Shown piece after piece: positions 26,190 to 33,817 of a stretch of 64,000 nucleotides of DNA (positions are counted from its first letter, which is position 1; the number at the start of each line of letters is the position of its first letter). Origin of the DNA: Synechococcus sp. PCC 7336 (GTDB lineage Bacteria > Cyanobacteriota > Cyanobacteriia > Thermostichales > PCC-7336); contig NZ_CM001776.1 of NCBI RefSeq assembly GCF_000332275.1, positions 2,686,789-2,750,788 on the forward strand. Direction: 5' to 3'. The notes below the pieces were generated by a model. The model worked only from the letters and a program-made list of their open reading frames with translations, ran no database searches and was not told the origin of the DNA. Position numbers and translations under genes: made by a program.

Positions 26190-27962
26190 TTACCGGGTCT
26201 GACACCAAAAGAGTTTGTACCGATAGCCGGGAGCTTTACGTTTGGGCTCGGGATCGGGGTGGCAATGGTAAGGCTCCACGTCGGCAGGGGCGGTAAAGTT
26301 GAACAGCCACAGTTGAAGCGGTCGGGGCAGGGTCTGGAGGGCATCGTACAGTGCTTCGGAGGCCGGTGTGGGATCGCGGTCTTTGTGGGCTAACAGAAAT
26401 TGGGGGGAAAAAGACTCGGGGGGGGCCGAATCTCCGGCAGAGTTGCGGGCGAGGCGATCGAATTCCCAGGCCAAGCCCATCATGCCGCCTGTTTGGGCGT
26501 GGGTTTTGTGGACGATCGCCACCAACACAGACGTGTCGGCAGAGGCCCGCTGGTGGGCTTCCAATAGAGTGGGGACGACGAGATCGGGGCGCTCGGGTTT
26601 TTGGTAGGCAAAGTTGGTGACGACGGTCAGGCTGCCGAGCAATCCGGCGATCGCCATCACGATAACGGCTCGCTGACCCGCTTTGGGCCGCCGCGAACTG
26701 CTGTCGGCATCCTCTGCCTCTTGCCAAGCCCTTGCTAACGTTGCCCCCAGCAGCAAGACTAAGGCGGGAAAGTAAATGAATTGGTAGCGGGGAGCCAGGG
26801 TGAGATCGGTACCGGCAAAGTAAGTGAGTGCTAGCACGATCGCGATCGCCGCCCCGATAAAGCTCCCCAATGTCTGCGCGGCCAAGCGGGTTTCGGGTTG
26901 TGCCAGCAGACTGCGAACTGCCCGTACCAGGATGGGTGCAAGCCAAGCCAGTATCCCCAACAGCAGCAGCCCGGAGGCGATCGCCACTGGCAAAGGAACT
27001 CCTTCCACCGGCAATAATATCAGCATGGTGATGAGCCAGAGCAACAGGCGACCGATCGGCTGGAAAAATTCTCTCAGGGGTTCGCCATGGTGAATCCAGT
27101 CCACTAGCTTGCTGTCGTAGACTCCCCGGAATTGCAACAGCCAGCCACTACTGAATAGGGCCGTGGTGAGGCCCACCAGGTAGATCTTGCGCCAGATGGG
27201 ACTCCAGAGCAGGGCTCGCAGCTTTCCATTTCTCCAGGCAGATACACTTGCTGACAGCAAGATGCCCAGCAACACCAGAGCTTCGGCAGCGAGGGTGAGG
27301 GCGACAAAGTAATGGGTGGCAACTCCTAAGATATTGGCGATCGCCCACAGTATCGGCCAGCGATTGGGGAAGGGCGAACCGGGCGATCGCAGTGCTCGAA
27401 CGGCAATGGTGAAGGCACTCAAGGAGAGCAAAATCCACAGAATCGCCAGGGTGTAATGGCGGGTTTCTTGGGCTAAGTAAATGCCGAAGGGGGAGACGGC
27501 CATCAACAGGGCGGCGAATTGACCGGCTAGGGGCGATCGAAATAGGGTGCGTCCGGCGAAAAAGGTGGCGGGGATGGCGGCGACGCCGAGGAGGGCGCTG
27601 AAGGCCCGTGCCAGCCAGAGGGAGACCAGTCCTGTGGGGGATAGCAGTTGCAACCACAGATGGCTGAGGGCGAAATACAGAGGGGGGTGAGTGCTCTCGG
27701 CCATGAGGGTGCGGACGGTGTCTGCGGGGCCGAGGTTGCGGTCCACTTGTAGCGGAGCGAGTAAGTCTGGGATGGCAATGGGGCGATCGAGGGGGATGTC
27801 GCGATAGCCGTGGCCGAGGCTAAAGGCCAATGTAGACCATTCGTCGCCCCAGGGGGGTTTGGAGTCTAGGAGTGTAAAGCGCAGGGCAAAGGCGATCGCC
27901 GTCCAAAGGAGAACGAGCGCCGTCGTGGGCCAGAACTGGTGAGGGCGGAGGCGTTGGGGCAT
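26190..27962 (-). CDS. GT39-type membrane glycosyltransferase
   Basis: 590 residues with about 11-13 hydrophobic segments. The N-terminal acidic motif of dolichyl/undecaprenyl-phosphate mannosyltransferases (PPWGDEWSTLAFS) is followed by ESTHPPLYFALSHLWL, as in ArnT/PMT-like enzymes, and GIYLAQETRHYTL. The C-terminal ~150 residues form a soluble region. Such enzymes move sugars from a lipid-phosphate carrier to protein or lipid outside the membrane. The acceptor is unknown. A second GT39 gene lies at about 38.3 kb. Confidence 0.85.
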   Translation of the reverse strand: MPQRLRPHQFWPTTALVLLWTAIAFALRFTLLDSKPPWGDEWSTLAFSLGHGYRDIPLDRPIAIPDLLAPLQVDRNLGPADTVRTLMAESTHPPLYFALSHLWLQLLSPTGLVSLWLARAFSALLGVAAIPATFFAGRTLFRSPLAGQFAALLMAVSPFGIYLAQETRHYTLAILWILLSLSAFTIAVRALRSPGSPFPNRWPILWAIANILGVATHYFVALTLAAEALVLLGILLSASVSAWRNGKLRALLWSPIWRKIYLVGLTTALFSSGWLLQFRGVYDSKLVDWIHHGEPLREFFQPIGRLLLWLITMLILLPVEGVPLPVAIASGLLLLGILAWLAPILVRAVRSLLAQPETRLAAQTLGSFIGAAIAIVLALTYFAGTDLTLAPRYQFIYFPALVLLLGATLARAWQEAEDADSSSRRPKAGQRAVIVMAIAGLLGSLTVVTNFAYQKPERPDLVVPTLLEAHQRASADTSVLVAIVHKTHAQTGGMMGLAWEFDRLARNSAGDSAPPESFSPQFLLAHKDRDPTPASEALYDALQTLPRPLQLWLFNFTAPADVEPYHCHPDPEPKRKAPGYRYKLFWCQTR

Positions 27963-28044
27963 TGCTGTGGATGGACAGTGACGTGGAGTTGTGGCGATCG
28001 CCTTATTCTTCTAAAAATAGATTTTCACTGCCGAATCACAACGG

Positions 28045-28794
28045 TTACGCCTTGAAGCTGCTCGGCTTCACATCAGTCGAACCCAACTCAACAGTAGTTT
28101 GCGAAGACGATGGCGGCATCTGTTGCAACCGGGCCTCAACCCGATTGCCCAATTCCCCCAAATAAGCATCGACAATCCCGATCGCCCTCAATCCCTGCAC
28201 CGTATGCATTAAATAGTCGCAGCAGGTTCCCCATTCCCCCCTCGCCGTCGCGATCGTTTCCACCGTGCGCTCCAGCGATAATTTGCCTGCGTAATGGACG
28301 TGCTGGCGATTGGCGGCAAAGGCGATCGCCCATCTTTCACAATCGCGATCGCGCACCCGCACCCACCTCGGGCAATAGGCTTGCAGCATCATTTCCCGCC
28401 GCCACACGGGCAGCAGTTCGTCACGGGCGCGGGCGGCATCTACTCGATAGGCCACCCCCCGGCAGCTACCGCCGCGATCGAGCCCTAACACCAAGCCCGG
28501 ATTTTCGATCGAGCCCCGTCCGAGGGGCGATTGCAAGCAAAATCGACGGTGCCAGCCGTAGACTTTGACCAAACGGCGATCGCAAAACTGAAATGTCGGA
28601 TTCCAAATTAGAGAGCCGTAGGCAAATACCCATACCTGCTTGCCATTGGGATTGCGCTGCAAGCAATTGAGCATCGATTGCTGTAATTCAGCTTCACTCA
28701 GCACCGCGACTCCCGCTCGGTCTGCAGTTATCCCTGCCTGCAGCAGCATGCGCTGCAGGTGGCGAGCTTGTAAGTCGGTGCGAGTCAGGGCCAT
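28045..28794 (-). CDS. ChaC-like gamma-glutamylcyclotransferase
   Basis: 249 residues. The family motif VWVFAYGSLIWNP and the following YGWHRRFCLQSPLGRGS are present, as is the ChaC pattern GGSCRGVAYRV and RREMMLQAYCPRWVRV. ChaC-type enzymes cleave glutathione to 5-oxoproline and Cys-Gly. The catalytic Glu is expected in the WRREM segment. The role here (glutathione turnover) is inferred from the family. Confidence 0.88.
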   Translation of the reverse strand: MALTRTDLQARHLQRMLLQAGITADRAGVAVLSEAELQQSMLNCLQRNPNGKQVWVFAYGSLIWNPTFQFCDRRLVKVYGWHRRFCLQSPLGRGSIENPGLVLGLDRGGSCRGVAYRVDAARARDELLPVWRREMMLQAYCPRWVRVRDRDCERWAIAFAANRQHVHYAGKLSLERTVETIATARGEWGTCCDYLMHTVQGLRAIGIVDAYLGELGNRVEARLQQMPPSSSQTTVELGSTDVKPSSFKA

Positions 28795-28803
28795 GTCGGG
28801 CGA

Positions 28804-29085
28804 TTATGCTTTGAAGCCGTCGATATGGACACTGGTGGAAATCTTGGGGCCTGCCAATTTGTAGAGGGTATCGCGCTCGTTTTGATTGGTTTTGAATTCA
28901 CCCCACTGCGCTACTTGCGTTTCTGTCAACATGGTTCCCATTGGGGGAAATTCTTGATTGATGTATGCTTTGACACCGGTAGTGAAGTAAGGGTCATCTT
29001 TGCGCACGTATTGGCGGGGTTCGATTTCAACTGCCACAAGCTTGCGGGTAGCAGTTTCCACACAGATAAAAATATCGGTTTCCAT
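28804..29085 (-). CDS. Hypothetical small protein
   Basis: 93 residues from ATG at 29085 (METDIFICVETATRK); an upstream start at 29142 is in frame. Not recognised. It is a soluble, mixed-charge protein with no signal or membrane segment. It lies 9 bases upstream of the ChaC-like gene on the same strand, so the two are probably one transcript. Confidence 0.6.
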   Translation of the reverse strand: METDIFICVETATRKLVAVEIEPRQYVRKDDPYFTTGVKAYINQEFPPMGTMLTETQVAQWGEFKTNQNERDTLYKLAGPKISTSVHIDGFKA

Positions 29086-29257
29086 AAAGACAGGGAAGAA
29101 TCCAACACAGACACAATTTTGGGTCAGAGCAGCAGATCGCACTCACTTTCTCACAGTAATCTAGGTTCGCCTTCTGGTGAAGGGGGGGTGAGGAATGCGG
29201 GGGTGTTGCAGAGCTGAAATTTGATGCTTCAATCGGGTTATCGCTAGCGGGTTCCCA

Positions 29258-29695
29258 ATGGCTCCTAAAAAGACTGCTAAGAAATCCTCAAAGACCGATC
29301 GGTTAAGCCCGACAGCACCGATTATTCCGGGGGAACTGCTGCTGGCAGACGAGCCCATTCAGGCTAATGTGGGGCGATCGACGATCGCTCTAGAGGTGAC
29401 CAACAGCGGCGATCGCCCCATCCAAGTGGGATCGCACTATCACTTTTTTGAAGTCAACCGTGCCCTGCAGTTCGATCGCGCCTCCAGTTTCGGCATGCGC
29501 CTCAACATTCCCTCCGGCAACGCCGTCCGCTTCGAGCCGGGTCAAACCCACACCGTTACGCTCGTGGCCTTGGGGGGCAAAGGATTAGTACACGGGTTTA
29601 ACGGGTTAACGGGGGGCAGCGTGCGGACTGCGACGCAAAAAGAGCGATCGCTGCAGCGGGTCGCAGCTTGGTTGGAAACAGGGGCGATCGGCTAG
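29258..29695 (+). CDS. ureB: Urease subunit beta, isolated gene
   Basis: 145 residues. The complete urease beta fold is visible: [65 protein letters not shown] and [12 protein letters not shown]. With UreA and UreC it forms the nickel urease that hydrolyses urea to ammonia and CO2. An N-terminal Lys/Thr-rich extension of about 20 residues ([15 protein letters not shown]) is unusual. Neither ureA, ureC nor any accessory ure gene is next to it, whereas they usually cluster; the others would have to be elsewhere in the genome. Confidence 0.93.
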   Translation: MAPKKTAKKSSKTDRLSPTAPIIPGELLLADEPIQANVGRSTIALEVTNSGDRPIQVGSHYHFFEVNRALQFDRASSFGMRLNIPSGNAVRFEPGQTHTVTLVALGGKGLVHGFNGLTGGSVRTATQKERSLQRVAAWLETGAIG

Positions 29696-29770
29696 CCGTT
29701 TTGCCATTCGCGCCGCACTCATTGCTTCCACTGAGATGAATTCAGCCTGTTTGAAGGCATCGCAGCAAAA

Positions 29771-30604
29771 TTAGGAGGCAGATTCTCGCAGTTGTCGCGA
29801 GCGCTCTTTGGCTGCCCGAACGGCTTCCATCAAGGCCGAGCGGAATCCCCTTTGCTCCAAGACCGAAATACCGGCGATCGTCGTGCCGCCCGGACTGGTC
29901 ACCCGATCTTTTAACACGGCGGGGTGCAAATTTTCTGACTGCAGCAGTTGAGCGCTGCCCAACATGGTTTGGATGGCGAGTTCGGTGGCGATCGCCCGAG
30001 GCAGCCCCACCCGTACGCCCCCATCAATCAACGCCTCGATTGTCACAGCCATATACCCCGGCCCCGAGCCCGATAGAGCCGTCACCGCATCCATTTGCGA
30101 TTCGGGGATCGCCAGCGTGCGACCGACGGCTTCAAATAACGCCTGCGCTCGGGCTGCTTGGGCCTCGGTCACAGAGCCGCCAAAACTTAAAGCAGTCATC
30201 CCCGCACCGACTAACGCCGGGGTATTGGGCATTGCCCGCACCACTGCCGCTTGAGGAAAGGCAGTCTCCAACTGCGCTAGCGAAATCCCCGCCAAGATCG
30301 ACACCACCAAATCGGCCTCGATATGAGGCTGGACTTGCTCTACCACCAGCGGAAAAACTTGGGGCTTAACCGCCAACAACACCGTCTCAGCTTTAGCTGC
30401 AACAGTGTTGTCAGAAAGAGCGCGCAGCCCCCATTCGTCAGAAAGAGCGCGCCTCAGATTTAAATTGGGTTCGCTCACGCCCACCTCTTGGGGAGAATAG
30501 AGTTGAGCGCGGAGAATCCCTCGCAACAGGGCAGAGCCCATCGCCCCGCCTCCAATAACCGCCAACTTAAGGGGTGTGGATAATTCGGAGGTCAGAGCAT
30601 TCAT
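29771..30604 (-). CDS. proC: Pyrroline-5-carboxylate reductase
   Basis: 277 residues from ATG at 30604; a GTG four codons upstream is possible. An N-terminal Rossmann motif (LAVIGGGAMGSALLRG), VRAMPNTPALVGAGMTAL and the C-terminal signature TSPGGTTIAGISVLEQRGFRSA are diagnostic. It catalyses the last step of proline synthesis, pyrroline-5-carboxylate to proline with NAD(P)H. It follows sepF by 65 bases on the same strand, an order often seen in cyanobacteria. Confidence 0.95.
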   Translation of the reverse strand: MNALTSELSTPLKLAVIGGGAMGSALLRGILRAQLYSPQEVGVSEPNLNLRRALSDEWGLRALSDNTVAAKAETVLLAVKPQVFPLVVEQVQPHIEADLVVSILAGISLAQLETAFPQAAVVRAMPNTPALVGAGMTALSFGGSVTEAQAARAQALFEAVGRTLAIPESQMDAVTALSGSGPGYMAVTIEALIDGGVRVGLPRAIATELAIQTMLGSAQLLQSENLHPAVLKDRVTSPGGTTIAGISVLEQRGFRSALMEAVRAAKERSRQLRESAS

Positions 30605-30668
30605 TCTAGACGGCACATCCGAGCACGAAACTGCTGACGAACAGGATAGCCGTTGCGGGAGAGGAAGG

Positions 30669-31319
30669 CTAGCCGTTCGCGGCGGCGGCCCAGACGGGGT
30701 TATTCGCGCTGAAGTCTAACGGACGCTCGATGGGAGTCGGTTCGGGAGTGGAGATGGTGTCCTGTTGGCCAGTCGTGGTTGGGGTGGTGACGGCGATGCA
30801 GTTGGGGGTGAACAAAAAGATGTTTTCGCCAATGCGCTCTTGATGGCCGTCAATGGCATAAGTTCCGCCCGCTACAAAGTCCACCGAACGCTGTGCATCG
30901 GCAGGATCCATGAGCGTTAGGTTCATCACTACAGATTTGCGATCGCGCAAGTGCTTAATCACTTCCGCCATCTCGTCAAAGCTGCGCGGATTGACGAGCA
31001 ACACTTCTCCCTGCAAGTTTTGTACTCCTGGCATATCAATCACTTTGTTGCTATCTAAATGAGAAACGGGCATGGGGCGATCGCGCAGCGGCCGACTGGG
31101 GGTGCGAGTCTTAAAGTCGTTGGAGGCAGACTCGCGATCTCGATCCCAGCGACGACGGCGAGCAGCTGAGTCTAGCGGTGCATACTCCGAAGAGGGGCGA
31201 TCTCGCTCGTACAGGTCGCGATAGTCGCGCCCGTCCAACTCTGCATAGTCGTCTTCAATCGCATCCATTGGGTCGGTAAATCCAACCATTTCCTTGAGCT
31301 TGCCAAATAATGCAGCCAT
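30669..31319 (-). CDS. sepF: Cell division protein SepF
   Basis: 216 residues from ATG at 31319, with GGGGAG seven bases upstream. An N-terminal amphipathic membrane-binding helix ([14 protein letters not shown]), a charged linker rich in Asp/Arg, then the SepF core ([43 protein letters not shown], described in parts; [21 protein letters not shown]). SepF bundles FtsZ filaments and ties them to the membrane. In cyanobacteria it is also called Cdv2/ZipS-like. It lies between pipY and proC. Confidence 0.95.
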   Translation of the reverse strand: MAALFGKLKEMVGFTDPMDAIEDDYAELDGRDYRDLYERDRPSSEYAPLDSAARRRRWDRDRESASNDFKTRTPSRPLRDRPMPVSHLDSNKVIDMPGVQNLQGEVLLVNPRSFDEMAEVIKHLRDRKSVVMNLTLMDPADAQRSVDFVAGGTYAIDGHQERIGENIFLFTPNCIAVTTPTTTGQQDTISTPEPTPIERPLDFSANNPVWAAAANG

Positions 31320-31729
31320 GATTAATCTCCCCAATTCTAATTCTGAATTTATTGAAGGAGCCCAACAGCGATTTCTACCTCAAGCCCCTGCAACTGACAT
31401 GTATGCCAGCCTGTGCGCGATACAACAGACTCTAGCCGATCTCTACAATTCTGCACAGACTATCCTTGCCAAATCTGAAAAGCTTTTTTCGACAGATTTC
31501 GTATTTAAGGTGAGGTCGAAATGCTTCTTTACAAAGAAGCGACAAGATTCGCAACAAATACGCCACTACCGATAGCGCTTGGTATAGATATAGAGGCGAT
31601 TTAACCCTTATCCCTAGTATTTACGCAGCCTTTGCTACAGGACTTGGCGACCCCTTCAAATGGCGGACGATCGAAAACTTTATGTTTATTTAGGGATCGC
31701 TTCATGTTATTAAACCTCAACACTTGAAT
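31320..31729. other. Spacer between pipY and sepF with palindrome
   Basis: 410 bases, AT-rich. It holds a perfect palindrome GCTTCTTT-AC-AAAGAAGC at 31523-31540 (loop too short for a good RNA hairpin, so more like an operator). It presumably carries the sepF promoter. No gene was recognised. Confidence 0.35.
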
Positions 31730-32449
31730 TCAGATCGATTCGTCAGAAGAAGAGGTTTTAAAGATCGATCGGCCAATCCTGATTTGGGTTGCACCCGCTC
31801 GGATGGCTGTGGGGTAGTCTCCCGACATACCCATTGACAGGACGAGGGGCTGTTGCCGATCGCAAGGACAGACAGGGCTGGCTTGAAGGCGATCGCCTAG
31901 ATCTTTCAGCTTGAGAAATAAGCTTAGCGACTCTTTTGGACTGAGGCCAGCGGGCAGGATGGTCATGAGGCCGCGAATGTGTAGGTGGGGGAGCTGAGCC
32001 AGTTGGGGCAGGCTATCCAGCAGTTCGGCGGGGGACCAGCCGTGTTTGTTGGGATCGGGGGCGAGCTTAACTTGTAGGCAAATCTGCGGAATTCGGTTTA
32101 GTTCTGCCGCGATGCGATCGAGACGCTGAGCCAGTTTGAGGCTGTCGACGCTGTCAATCCAATCGAAAAGCTGGACGGCTTTGCGGGCTTTGTTGGACTG
32201 GAGGTGGCCGATGAGGTGCCAAGTGCAGTCGGAAAGATCGGCAAGCTGAGCTAATTTGGCTTCGGCTTCTTGGATGCGGCTTTCACCAAAATGACGCAAT
32301 CCGGCACTGTAGGCAGTGCGAATGTGGCCTGCCGAGAAGCCTTTGCTAATGGCAATGATGCAGACGCTAGGGGGGATTTCGGCTTGGAGTTGGGCTATCC
32401 GATCGCCGATGTAGGAGAGATCTGCGCTGGAGGGGGCTGTCGAGTTCAC
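31730..32449 (-). CDS. pipY: PLP-binding protein YggS/PipY
   Basis: 239 residues from GTG at 32449, whose bases overlap the wecB stop (GTGA); an in-frame start at 32494 would sit deep inside wecB. It is a YggS fold: CIIAISKGFSAGHIRTAYSAG (PLP lysine in SKGF), FGESRIQEAEAKL, WHLIGHLQSNKARKAV and SMGMSGDYPTAIRAGATQIRIGRSIF. It maintains vitamin B6 and amino-acid homeostasis; in cyanobacteria it is usually co-transcribed with pipX, a PII/NtcA partner. No pipX is seen here. Confidence 0.92.
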   Translation of the reverse strand: MNSTAPSSADLSYIGDRIAQLQAEIPPSVCIIAISKGFSAGHIRTAYSAGLRHFGESRIQEAEAKLAQLADLSDCTWHLIGHLQSNKARKAVQLFDWIDSVDSLKLAQRLDRIAAELNRIPQICLQVKLAPDPNKHGWSPAELLDSLPQLAQLPHLHIRGLMTILPAGLSPKESLSLFLKLKDLGDRLQASPVCPCDRQQPLVLSMGMSGDYPTAIRAGATQIRIGRSIFKTSSSDESI

Positions 32450-33591
32450 TGTACAGATATTGTATTTGCTGGGGTTGTTTGGCGGGCGAACCACTGGCGC
32501 ATGCCGGTCAGAATGCGCTCGGTGGCACGACCGTCGCCAAAGGGGTTGGCGGCTTTGGCCATGCGGGCGTAGGCTTCGGGATCGCTCAAGAGTTCTGAGG
32601 CGGCGGCGACGATCGCCTCGGGATCGGTGCCCACTAAGCGGGCAGTGCCTGCGGCGATCGCTTCGGGGCGTTCGGTGGTTTGGCGCAGGACGAGGACAGG
32701 TTTGCCTAGGGCTGGGGCCTCTTCTTGAATGCCGCCGGAATCACTCAGGATGAGGGTGCAGTGTTGCAGGGCGGCGACGAGATCGCCGTAGCTGAGGGGT
32801 TCGACTAGGTGGGCGCGGGGATGGTTGGCAAGGACGGTGTTGAGGGGATCGCGAACGGTGGGGTTGCGATGCAGGGGGAGCAGCAGGGCGGTGTCGGGGA
32901 AGCGATCGAGTAGGGTGCGGAAGGCGGTGGCGATCGCTTTGAGGGGATCGCCCCAGTTTTCGCGGCGGTGGACAGTAGCGAGAAGGATGCGACGATCGTT
33001 CCAGTTGAGTTGGGGGACGGGGGGGGTGAGGTCTTGTCGGGCGATGGCGAGCAGGGCGTCGATGACGGTGTTGCCGGTTTTGATGGGGGTGCCGACGGCG
33101 CTGGAGGCTTTGAGATTGGCGAGGGCGCGATCGGTGGGGGCAAAGTTGAGGCTGGCCAGTTGGGAGATGAGGCGACGGTTGGCTTCTTCGGGGTAGGGGT
33201 TGAAGAGGTCGTCGGTGCGCAGTCCAGCTTCGACGTGGCCGATGGGGATTTGGCGGTAGAAGGCGGCGAGGGCGGCGGCGAAGGCAGTGGTGGTGTCTCC
33301 TTGCACGATCGCGAGGTCGGGGTTGGCCTGTTGGAAGTAGGTTTCTAGGCCGCGCAGGCTGCGCTCGGTGATGTCAGTCAGGGTTTGGCCCGGTTGCATG
33401 ATGTCGAGGTTGACGTCTGCTTTGAGGTGAAATAGTTGCATGACTTGGTCCACCATTTCGCGGTGTTGGCCAGTGAGGACGACTTCAACTTCAAAGTCGG
33501 GGGCAGTTTGCAGTCCGGCGATAACGGGGGCGAGTTTGATGGCTTCGGGGCGGGTGCCGAGGATTGCGGCAATGCGATGGGGGGCGGTCAC
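32446..33591 (-). CDS. wecB: UDP-N-acetylglucosamine 2-epimerase (non-hydrolysing)
   Basis: 381 residues. AILGTRPEAIKLAPVI, TGQHREMVDQ, VQGDTTTAFAAALAAFY, VEAGLRTDDLFNPYPEEANRR, TVHRRENWGDPL and SDSGGIQEEAPALGKPVLVLRQTTERPEA are all family motifs. It interconverts UDP-GlcNAc and UDP-ManNAc for cell-surface polysaccharide. It lies at the head of the wecB-pipY-(gap)-sepF-proC run and overlaps pipY by 4 bases. Codons here are very GC-rich. Confidence 0.96.
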   Translation of the reverse strand: MTAPHRIAAILGTRPEAIKLAPVIAGLQTAPDFEVEVVLTGQHREMVDQVMQLFHLKADVNLDIMQPGQTLTDITERSLRGLETYFQQANPDLAIVQGDTTTAFAAALAAFYRQIPIGHVEAGLRTDDLFNPYPEEANRRLISQLASLNFAPTDRALANLKASSAVGTPIKTGNTVIDALLAIARQDLTPPVPQLNWNDRRILLATVHRRENWGDPLKAIATAFRTLLDRFPDTALLLPLHRNPTVRDPLNTVLANHPRAHLVEPLSYGDLVAALQHCTLILSDSGGIQEEAPALGKPVLVLRQTTERPEAIAAGTARLVGTDPEAIVAAASELLSDPEAYARMAKAANPFGDGRATERILTGMRQWFARQTTPANTISVQ

Positions 33592-33817
33592 GGTGGTGGG
33601 TAGGGGGGATTGCTGGATCTAGCTTGTCATATGTTGGTTTTTGGGTTGGGGAAGGAACCATTGCTTTTTTAGTTTGGGATTCAAGTCGGGGTATCGATAA
33701 GGTCGGGAAGGTTTTGGAGGAGGGCGGGCAGAATTCGAAAAGGGATTTGCACGGTCGCACTCGCTTCGGGCAGATCGTTATGATGTCGAAAGAACAAATG
33801 CGGACACTCAGGCATCT

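Noticed and set aside
29258-29695. Complete urease cluster
   Set aside because: Only the beta subunit is present; neither ureA nor ureC was found in neighbouring frames.
32968-33348. Plus-strand Gly/Val/Glu-rich frame opposite wecB
   Set aside because: It is a GC-rich antisense shadow of a clearly coding gene.
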